DNA of 39,028 nt, taken from positions 1 to 39,028 of the forward strand of contig NZ_JZKH01000081.1 in NCBI RefSeq assembly GCF_000961885.1, read 5' to 3'. This DNA is from Streptomyces rubellomurinus (GTDB taxonomy: Bacteria > Actinomycetota > Actinomycetes > Streptomycetales > Streptomycetaceae). Positions 14,655-23,070 of the stretch are shown here, piece by piece. Each line of letters begins with the position of its first letter. The stretch's first letter is position 1. The notes below the pieces were generated by a model. The model worked only from the letters and a program-made list of their open reading frames with translations. It searched no databases and was not told the DNA's origin. The position numbers were made by a program, and so were the translations under genes.

Positions 14655-15817
14655 TCGGCGGGGCGGCACCGGTCGAGCACCTCCCTGGCGAGCTGGCGGT
14701 AGGCGGCGGCGCCGACCGAGTTGGTGGCGTACGTGGTGATGGGCTCGCCGGCGACGGTGGTCTCCGGGAAGCGCACGGTCCGGCCGATGACGGTGTGGAA
14801 GACGTGCTCGCCGAACGCCTCGACGACGCGCGCCAGCACCTCGCGGCTGTGCACGGTGCGCGAGTCGTACATGGTCGCGAGGATGCCGTCCAGGCGCAGG
14901 TCGGGGTTGAGCCGCTCGCAGACCTTCTCGATCGTCTCGGTCAGCAGCGCGACGCCGCGCAGCGCGAAGAACTCGCACTCCAGCGGCACGATCACGCTGT
15001 GAGCGGCCGTCAGCGCATTGACCGTCAGCAGGCCCAGCGAGGGCTGGCAGTCGATGATGACGTAGTCGTAGTCGGGCAGCAGCGGCTTCAGGGCGCGCGC
15101 CAGCGCGGACTCCCGGGCCACCTCGCTGACCAGCTGCACCTCGGCGGCGGAGAGGTCGATGTTGGACGGCAGCAGGTCCATGCCCGGCACGGCCGTCTTG
15201 AGCAACACCTCGTCGGCCGTCAGGCCCCGCTCCATGAGCAGGTTGTAGACGGTGACGTCCAGCTCCATCGGGTTGACGCCCAGTCCGACCGAGAGCGCGC
15301 CCTGCGGGTCGAAGTCGACGAGCAGCACCCGGCGGCCGTACTCGGCCAGCGCCGCGCCCAGGTTGATGGTCGACGTGGTCTTGCCGACGCCGCCCTTCTG
15401 GTTGCACATGGCGATGATCTGGGCGGGGCCGTGCTCGGCGACCGGCGCGGGGATCGGGAAGTACGGCTGCGGACGGCCGGTGGGGCCGATCCGCTCGCGG
15501 CGCTGGCGCGCGGCGTCCGGGGCCAGCGTGGCGGCGTACTCCGGGTCGGGCTCGTACTCGGCGTCCGGGTCGTCGTAGGCGCCGTAGGCGAACTCGCCGT
15601 AGGCCAGGCCGTAGGCCGCCAAGTCGGCGTCGTGATCGGTCACCGTGGTCACCTGTGCTGTGTTCTGGCGTGCTTCGAAGGTACGGAGTGCGACCGAGCC
15701 GACCTCGGCCGAGCCCACGGAGGGCTGCCGGGCCCCGGGCTCCTCACTCGGCTGGCCGGCGGTGAGCTCCGCCAGTCCTGGCTGACCACCCCCGGGAGCA
15801 ATTGTCGACTCATTCAC
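14651..15817 (-). CDS. parA: ParA/Soj-family ATPase beside scpAB
   Basis: This 388-residue deviant-Walker ATPase of the ParA/MinD class has the Walker A motif KGGVGKTT at 141-148, a motif-A' segment VLLVDFDPQGALSVGLG, and YDYVIIDCQPSLG as Walker B. Such ATPases bind DNA as ATP dimers and position partner-bound cargo. The first 130 residues are an acidic, Tyr-rich, probably disordered extension, not a helix-turn-helix domain. The GTG at 15817 has a near-perfect AAGGAGG about 10 nt upstream. It heads the parA-RHH-scpA-scpB-rluB run. No parB follows and no parS (GTTTCACGTGAAAC) is visible, so it is probably a paralogue of the origin-proximal parA. Promoter-like elements lie upstream at 15847-15921. 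Confidence 0.93.
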   Translation of the reverse strand: MNESTIAPGGGQPGLAELTAGQPSEEPGARQPSVGSAEVGSVALRTFEARQNTAQVTTVTDHDADLAAYGLAYGEFAYGAYDDPDAEYEPDPEYAATLAPDAARQRRERIGPTGRPQPYFPIPAPVAEHGPAQIIAMCNQKGGVGKTTSTINLGAALAEYGRRVLLVDFDPQGALSVGLGVNPMELDVTVYNLLMERGLTADEVLLKTAVPGMDLLPSNIDLSAAEVQLVSEVARESALARALKPLLPDYDYVIIDCQPSLGLLTVNALTAAHSVIVPLECEFFALRGVALLTETIEKVCERLNPDLRLDGILATMYDSRTVHSREVLARVVEAFGEHVFHTVIGRTVRFPETTVAGEPITTYATNSVGAAAYRQLAREVLDRCRPAE

Positions 15818-15846
15818 AAGTCGTCTTACCTCCTTGGGCGTCCCGG

Positions 15847-15852
15847 ACTCTA
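15847..15852 (-). promoter_or_regulatory. Possible parA-proximal -10 element
   Basis: TAGAGT on the minus strand matches the -10 consensus of the main streptomycete sigma factor and would give a leader of about 20 nt before the parA GTG. No recognisable -35 lies 16-18 nt upstream, so it is only a candidate. An identical hexamer lies 45 bp further upstream. Confidence 0.3.
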
Positions 15853-15891
15853 TGTCGATTCGTCAGCGTGGCAGCATGCCGACGGTTTGCG

Positions 15892-15921
15892 ACTCTAGGC
15901 CGTTTCAGGCGTTCGCAGCAA
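15892..15921 (-). promoter_or_regulatory. Candidate parA promoter
   Basis: On the minus strand TTGCTG (15916-15921), an 18-nt spacer and TAGAGT (15892-15897) give a vegetative-type promoter with a good -10 and a half-matched -35. The leader would be about 65-70 nt. A perfect TTGACA also occurs at 15970-15975 but has no -10 at the right distance. Confidence 0.4.
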
Positions 15922-16096
15922 CACAATCCACGGTAGAGGGCCGGATGTGTCGACTCTCGGGCGGGCTGCTGTCAAGGGATGAGCGGGTCACGGAGGCCGA
16001 CGTTTCCGCACGCGGGTGCGGTCGGGTGACACGACCGACCGAAATTGACGACAGAGCGACCCGCCCGGGCTGCCCGCCGCGCACGGGCGCGGCGAA

Positions 16097-16127
16097 GCCC
16101 CCGATCCGAGGGGATCGGATCGGGGGC
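16097..16127 (-). terminator. Perfect hairpin terminator of ald
   Basis: A perfect 13-bp inverted repeat (16097-16109 with 16115-16127, loop GGGGA) lies 27 nt beyond the ald stop codon. It insulates parA from ald transcription. Confidence 0.85.
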
Positions 16128-16153
16128 GAACGACCGCCGTGCGGTCAGGGTGT

Positions 16154-17269
16154 TCAGGCGAGCACGCTCTCCAGCGTGACCGACTCCAGGCCGAAGGCCT
16201 CGGCGACGGCCGGGAAGGTGATCTGGCCCTCGTGCACGTTCAGGCCCTTGGCGAGCGCGGCGTCGCGGCGCAGCGCCTCCTTCCACCCGCGGTTGGCCAG
16301 CTCGACGACGTACGGCAGCGTCGCGTTGGTCAGCGCGTAGGTGGAGGTGTTCGGGACGGCGCCCGGCATGTTCGCCACGCAGTAGAACACGGAGTTGTGG
16401 ACCTGGAAGGTCGGCTCGGCGTGCGTGGTCGGGTGCGAGTCCTCGAAGCAGCCGCCCTGGTCGATGGCGATGTCGACGAGCACGGAGCCCGGCTTCATCC
16501 GGGAGACCAGCTCGTTGGTGACCAGCTTCGGGGCCTTGGCGCCCGGGATCAGCACGGCGCCGATGACCAGGTCGGCCTCGATGACGGCCTTCTCCAGCTC
16601 GAAGGAGTTGGACATGATGGCCTTGATCTTCGTGCCGAAGATGCGGTCGGCCTCGCGCAGCTTGTTGATGTCGCGGTCGAGCAGGGTCACGTCGTAGCCC
16701 ATGCCGATGGCGATGGTGGCCGCGTGCCAGCCGGAGACGCCGCCGCCGATGACGACGCACTTGGCCGGGTGGGTGCCGGGCACGCCGCCGGGCAGCACGC
16801 CGCGGCCGCCGGCCGGGCGCATCAGGTGGTAGGAGCCGACCTGCGGGGCCAGCCGGCCCGCGACCTCGGACATCGGGGCGAGCAGCGGCAGCGCGCCGTT
16901 GCCCAGCTGGACGGTCTCGTACGCGATGGCGGTGGTGCCGGAGGCGACCAGCGCGTCGGTGCCGGCCCGGTCGGCCGCCAGGTGCAGGTAGGTGAAGAGG
17001 GTCTGCCCCTTGCGCAGCCGGTGGTACTCGGAGGCGATCGGCTCCTTGACCTTCAGCAGGAGGTCGGCGGTGGCCCACACCTCGTCGGCGGTGGGGAGGA
17101 TGGTGGCGCCGGCGGCCACGTACTCCTCGTTGGGGATCGAGGAGCCGACACCGGCGTTGTCCTCGATGTAGACCTCGTGCCCGTTGCGGACCAGCTCATG
17201 CACGCCGGCGGGCGTGATGGCCACGCGGTACTCGTGGTTCTTGACCTCGCGGGGGATGCCGACCTTCAC
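16154..17269 (-). CDS. ald: Alanine dehydrogenase
   Basis: Ald catalyses NAD-dependent oxidative deamination of L-alanine to pyruvate and ammonia, and the reverse. The sequence begins VKVGIPREVKNHEYRVAI. It has the substrate-binding Lys in LLKVKEP (K75) and the catalytic His in YLHLAA (H96). The Rossmann motif is VVIGGGVSGWHAATIA, and DIAIDQGG carries the Asp that lines the active site in this family. The GTG at 17269 with AGAGGA upstream gives 371 residues, exactly the family length; the longer frame from 17350 adds non-homologous sequence. It has its own promoter candidate (17386-17414) and terminator, so it appears monocistronic. Confidence 0.97.
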   Translation of the reverse strand: MKVGIPREVKNHEYRVAITPAGVHELVRNGHEVYIEDNAGVGSSIPNEEYVAAGATILPTADEVWATADLLLKVKEPIASEYHRLRKGQTLFTYLHLAADRAGTDALVASGTTAIAYETVQLGNGALPLLAPMSEVAGRLAPQVGSYHLMRPAGGRGVLPGGVPGTHPAKCVVIGGGVSGWHAATIAIGMGYDVTLLDRDINKLREADRIFGTKIKAIMSNSFELEKAVIEADLVIGAVLIPGAKAPKLVTNELVSRMKPGSVLVDIAIDQGGCFEDSHPTTHAEPTFQVHNSVFYCVANMPGAVPNTSTYALTNATLPYVVELANRGWKEALRRDAALAKGLNVHEGQITFPAVAEAFGLESVTLESVLA

Positions 17270-17385
17270 GACTGAACACGTCCTCTTGCCATGGGGGACC
17301 AACCGGCGAAAACCGGTGGGCGACGCGCGCGGGGGGAAGCCTCCGGGCATGCCCGTGGCAGGGGATCGCTGCGCGACTGAGTTCG

Positions 17386-17414
17386 AGTGTAATGAAGCCC
17401 AGTCGGCCTGTCAG
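17386..17414 (-). promoter_or_regulatory. Candidate ald promoter (CTGACA-17-TACACT)
   Basis: On the minus strand CTGACA (17409-17414), a 17-nt spacer and TACACT (17386-17391) fit the vegetative streptomycete pattern, in one of the few AT-richer patches of the window. Transcription would start near 17379, giving a leader of about 110 nt. Upstream, TGCATTG at 17442-17448 and its complement CAATGCA at 17484-17490 form an inverted repeat with a 35-nt gap that could bind a regulator. Confidence 0.5.
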
Positions 17415-17530
17415 CCTTCCAAAGTGAATAAATTTTCCGGATGCATTGGCAGGTTCGTAGGCTTCCCCTACCGCTTACCCAGGCAATGCACGCCAACCGG
17501 ACAACTACGACGATACTCCGGAAACACCCC

Positions 17531-19672
17531 TCACCACCCGCCGTCGACCCGTTCCCGCAGGTCCGCGAGGGCCGCCCCGACCGCCTCCCGGCCGCGCTCG
17601 TCGCCGAGCCGGCGCAGCACCGCGAGCGCCGCCCGGTACTCCCGGTCGGCCTCCTCGAAACGGCGCTGGGCGGTGTGCGCCTCGGCCACCCGGGCCAGCA
17701 GCCGGGCCTCCGCCGCCCGGTCGCCGAGCGACTGCCGCAGGCCGAGCGCCCGCCCGTACCAGTCGGCGGCGCGCACCGCGTCGCCGAGCGCCCGGTGGCA
17801 GCCGGCCGCGCCCTCCAGGGCCCGGGCGCACAGCGGTTCGTCCCCGACCGCACGGGCGTGCTCCAGCGCGGCCCGGTAGTGCCCGGCGGCCTGCTCCCAG
17901 CGGCCCGCCGCCACCTGGAGGTCGCCCAGGTTGAGCAGCGCGGCGGAGGCCCGGCGCGGCCGGCCGTTGCGCTCGGCGACGGTCAGCACCAGCTCGTGCA
18001 GCCGGTACAGGTCGGCGGGGGCGGCGGCGCCGGTCAGCGGCAGCGCCCGCAGCAGCGCGGTGACCAGCCGCCCGGCCGAGCCGTCCAGGTCGCCCTGGCC
18101 GATCGCGTCGGCCACCGCGCCGAGCAGCAGCTCCCGCTCGCCGAGCAGCCACTGCCGGGCGTGCGCGGCCGAGTGCAGCCGCAGCGCGGCGGGCAGCGGC
18201 TCCGGGGCGGGGCCGGAGGCCGGGTCGAGCAGGGCGCGGGCGGTGTCGGTGAGCCGGACCAGCCGCTCCAGCAGCCGGGCCCGGGCCAGCTCGGTCTCGG
18301 TGGGCCGGTCCTCCCGCTCGCGCAGCCGCACCAGCCGCGGGTAGAGCCGCCCGGGCACCCGGTAGCGCGGGGTGCCGTCCTCGGCGGGCGCCTCCTCGCC
18401 GAGCAGTTCCCGCTCGGCGAGCGCCGCCAGCGTCTCGGCCGCCTCCGGCACCGGGCAGCCGACCAGGGCGGAGGCGGTCCGCGGGTCGGCGGTCTGCGCC
18501 GGGGCGAGGGTGAGGGCGCGCAGCATCCGGGCCCGGGCGGGCGGCAGCGTGCGGTAGAGCAGGGTGAACGCGCCGATCAGCGGGTCCGTGTCGGGGACGG
18601 GCACCGGCTCGGCCGGCTCCGGCGCCGGCTTCACCCAGCCGGCCGCCCCGGCGGCCCCGGTCCCCTTCCCCTCCTTGTCCCCCTTCCCTCCCTTCTCCGC
18701 CGTCTCCCCCTTCTCCTGCCCCTTCTGCGGCTGCTCGGCGTTCACGGGCTTCTCGGCCCCGACCGGCTTCCCGGGCTTCCCGGGCTTCCCGGGCTTCCCG
18801 GCCTTGACGGCCTTCCCGTCCTTGACAGGCGTGACGGGCTTGACGGGCTTCGCCGGCGCGGACTCGACGGCCGGCTCGGCGGCGGCGGTGTCCCCCTTCA
18901 CCGGCGGCGCCGACTCCTCCGCCACCGCCCGGTGCAGCTCCCGCACCGCCTCCGTCACCGCGCTCTTCGGACTGGCCCGCAGCCAGCCGGCCATCAGCCG
19001 CAGCGCGGCCGGCCGGGACGCGCAGGCCTCGGCCAGGTCGGCGCCGCCGACCGGGTCGCAGGAGATCCGGGTGCCGCCGACCAGGTCGGCCAGCAGCTCG
19101 CCGGAGGCCGGCCGGTCCAGCCCGCCGAGGATCACCGGATCGATGTCCTCGATCCCGGTGAGCGGCCCGGCCGTGGTGGCGAGCACCAGGCAGCCCGGCT
19201 CGTCGGCGAGCAGCGGCCACAGCTGCCCGGCGTCCCGGACGTCGTCCAGCACCAGCAGCACCCGCCGCCCGGCCAGCGCCGCGCGCAGCGCCACGCAGCC
19301 GGGCTCGTCCCGCCCGTCCTCGGCGGCACCGGGCAGCGGCACGGCGGCCTCCGGGTCCAGCTGCTCCAGCAGCAGCCGGGCCGCCCGGGCCGGCGGCACC
19401 CGGGAGCCGTCCGGGGCGGACAGCCGGGCGAACAGCACGCCGTCCGGGTAGTCGGCGGCGGTGGTACGGGCGAAGCGGACGGCGAGCGCCGTCCGGCCGG
19501 AGCCGGGCCGCCCGGCCAGCACCAGCACCGGGCAGCGCCCGCTGGCCGGACGGGCGGCGGCGGCCCGCAGCGCGGCGAGCTCGGAGCGCCGCCCGACGAA
19601 CAGCGTCGGCCCGGCGGGCAGCCGTTCCAGTCCGGGGGCGAGCCCGGCGGGCGCGTCGGAGCCGGGGTCCAT
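17531..19672 (-). CDS. AfsR-like STAND NTPase with TPR domain, lacking a DNA-binding domain
   Basis: This 713-residue protein resembles the NB-ARC and TPR part of AfsR/SARP-type regulators. VGRRSEL (residues 26-32) opens the NTPase, as in that class. The P-loop reads GRPGSGRT (54-61), with Arg60 where Lys is expected. Walker B RVLLVLDDV (137-145) and a helical RPAALRLMAGW stretch (220-230, a GLPLA-like position) follow. A Lys/Gly/Pro-rich low-complexity segment with GKPGKPGKP covers about 255-345. A winged-helix-like part and C-terminal TPRs (about 560-700; ALLNLGDLQVAAGRWEQAAG) complete it. No SARP-type DNA-binding domain precedes the NTPase. The ATG at 19672 with GAGGAA about 10 nt upstream is preferred over GTG at 19702. 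Its role is unknown; a signalling ATPase is inferred. Confidence 0.82.
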   Translation of the reverse strand: MDPGSDAPAGLAPGLERLPAGPTLFVGRRSELAALRAAAARPASGRCPVLVLAGRPGSGRTALAVRFARTTAADYPDGVLFARLSAPDGSRVPPARAARLLLEQLDPEAAVPLPGAAEDGRDEPGCVALRAALAGRRVLLVLDDVRDAGQLWPLLADEPGCLVLATTAGPLTGIEDIDPVILGGLDRPASGELLADLVGGTRISCDPVGGADLAEACASRPAALRLMAGWLRASPKSAVTEAVRELHRAVAEESAPPVKGDTAAAEPAVESAPAKPVKPVTPVKDGKAVKAGKPGKPGKPGKPVGAEKPVNAEQPQKGQEKGETAEKGGKGDKEGKGTGAAGAAGWVKPAPEPAEPVPVPDTDPLIGAFTLLYRTLPPARARMLRALTLAPAQTADPRTASALVGCPVPEAAETLAALAERELLGEEAPAEDGTPRYRVPGRLYPRLVRLREREDRPTETELARARLLERLVRLTDTARALLDPASGPAPEPLPAALRLHSAAHARQWLLGERELLLGAVADAIGQGDLDGSAGRLVTALLRALPLTGAAAPADLYRLHELVLTVAERNGRPRRASAALLNLGDLQVAAGRWEQAAGHYRAALEHARAVGDEPLCARALEGAAGCHRALGDAVRAADWYGRALGLRQSLGDRAAEARLLARVAEAHTAQRRFEEADREYRAALAVLRRLGDERGREAVGAALADLRERVDGGW
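18765..18800. repeat. Four 9-bp tandem repeats inside the STAND gene
   Basis: GGCTTCCCG is repeated four times without a gap (18765, 18774, 18783, 18792). Read on the minus strand it encodes the Gly-Lys-Pro tripeptide array of the low-complexity linker. Its unit length keeps the frame, so copy number could vary without breaking the protein. Confidence 0.9.
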
Positions 19673-19856
19673 CGTCGCGGTCTTCCTCGCCACCCGTGCC
19701 ACTCCCGCTGTCCTCCGGCGCTCGGCATCCGGCGCTCACCGCGCTCGGCGCGGGCCGCCCGGAACGGGCGCCCTGCCTGCGAAGCGTAGTTCGACCGGCC
19801 GATCAGCCGAGGTGCCATCCGGTCGTACGAACCGGCGAATCACCCGGGCGAATCAA

Positions 19857-19872
19857 CGGGCCGCACGGCCCG
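19857..19872 (-). terminator. Short hairpin downstream of the NUDIX gene
   Basis: CGGGCCG (19857-19863) and CGGCCCG (19866-19872) form a 7-bp perfect stem with a 2-nt loop, about 26 nt past the NUDIX stop. The loop is tighter than ideal, so terminator function is uncertain. The rest of the 225-nt spacer to 19673 shows no clear element. Confidence 0.35.
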
Positions 19873-19897
19873 CCCCCCGATCGGGCGCTGAAGCGGA

Positions 19898-20545
19898 TCA
19901 GGCGGTGAACGGCCGGGCCGGCCACGGCGCGTCGGCCGGGCGCAGCCCGTCCAGGCCCGCCGGGGAGGTGAGCGCGGCGTGCACGGCCAGGGTGCCGGTG
20001 ATCAGGGTGGGGTTGTGCAGCCGCCCGGCGTGGATCAGCCGGATCAGCTCCGGCACCGGCACCCAGGCGAGCTCGATCTGCAGCTCCTCGCCCTCGGCCT
20101 CGTAGCGCTCGCCCTCGGCGGCCGACAGGTCGGTGGCCAGGAACATCCGCAGCGCCTCGTCGGTGCCGCCCGGGGAGGTGTAGTAGTCGGCGAGGATCCG
20201 CCAGGTGTCGGCCTTGCAGTGCGCCTCCTCGTACAGCTCCCGCTGGGCGGCGTGCCACGGGTTCTCGCCGGGCACGTCGAGCAGGCCGGCCGGCAGCTCC
20301 CACAGCCGCTGGCGCACGGGGTGGCGGTACTGGCGCAGCACCAGGACCCGCTGCTGCTCGTCGAGGGCGAGCACCGAGACCGAGCCCGGGTGGGTCTGGT
20401 AGTCGCGGCGGGCCCAGCTGCCGTCCGGCATCCGGACCTCCTCGCTGCGCACGCCGGTGACCTTGCCCTGGAACGGCGTCCGGCTGTCGCGGACCTCCCA
20501 CTCCTCGGCCGCGTCGGCGATCCCCTGGCCGCTCTGCTCGTCCAT
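19898..20545 (-). CDS. NUDIX hydrolase, ADP-ribose pyrophosphatase type
   Basis: This 215-residue enzyme probably hydrolyses ADP-ribose or a similar nucleoside diphosphate derivative to AMP and a phosphosugar. The NUDIX signature is GLLDVPGENPWHAAQRELYE, with the metal-binding RELYEEA helix. As I recall from actinobacterial relatives, six rather than five residues separate the first Gly from Glu, so this is not a defect. LVLRQYRHPVRQRLWELPAG before it and YYTSPGGTDE after it are typical of the ADP-ribose subgroup. The ATG at 20545 has AAGGGGAG upstream. It lies 111 nt after pyrG, as in M. tuberculosis, but a strong hairpin lies between. A TAGATT hexamer (minus strand, 20574-20579) may mark its own promoter. 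Confidence 0.93.
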   Translation of the reverse strand: MDEQSGQGIADAAEEWEVRDSRTPFQGKVTGVRSEEVRMPDGSWARRDYQTHPGSVSVLALDEQQRVLVLRQYRHPVRQRLWELPAGLLDVPGENPWHAAQRELYEEAHCKADTWRILADYYTSPGGTDEALRMFLATDLSAAEGERYEAEGEELQIELAWVPVPELIRLIHAGRLHNPTLITGTLAVHAALTSPAGLDGLRPADAPWPARPFTA

Positions 20546-20582
20546 CGCACTCCCCTTTTCGTCAGTACGACACAATCTAACG

Positions 20583-20623
20583 CCGGACGGCGGCCCCGCG
20601 GGAATCGCGGGGCCGCCGTCCGG
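20583..20623 (-). terminator. Strong hairpin terminator of pyrG
   Basis: A perfect 18-bp stem (20583-20600 with 20606-20623) with loop GGAAT lies 33 nt beyond the pyrG stop codon. It is the strongest hairpin in the window and separates pyrG from the NUDIX gene. Confidence 0.9.
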
Positions 20624-20656
20624 TGAACAGCGGGGACTGCTCGGGGCTGCTCGGGA

Positions 20657-23070
<2,414 letters not shown>

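Larger units (their letters stand above)
15818..16153. other. Spacer between parA and ald
   Basis: This 336-nt gene-free stretch holds the parA promoter candidates on its left and the ald terminator (16097-16127) on its right. The middle (about 15980-16095) has no gene, repeat or hairpin that I can support. Confidence 0.6.

Noticed and set aside
15970..15975. Perfect TTGACA as a parA -35
   Set aside because: No TANNNT lies 16-18 nt downstream on the minus strand.
15818..16096. parS site for the ParA-like ATPase
   Set aside because: No GTTTCACGTGAAAC or close variant was found here or elsewhere near parA.
17270..17350. Extended ald start at 17350
   Set aside because: The GTG at 17269 gives exactly 371 residues with catalytic residues at family positions.
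17376..17400. tRNA T-arm-like GTTCGAGT near the ald promoter
   Set aside because: No acceptor stem, anticodon arm or cloverleaf can be formed around it; it overlaps a good promoter.
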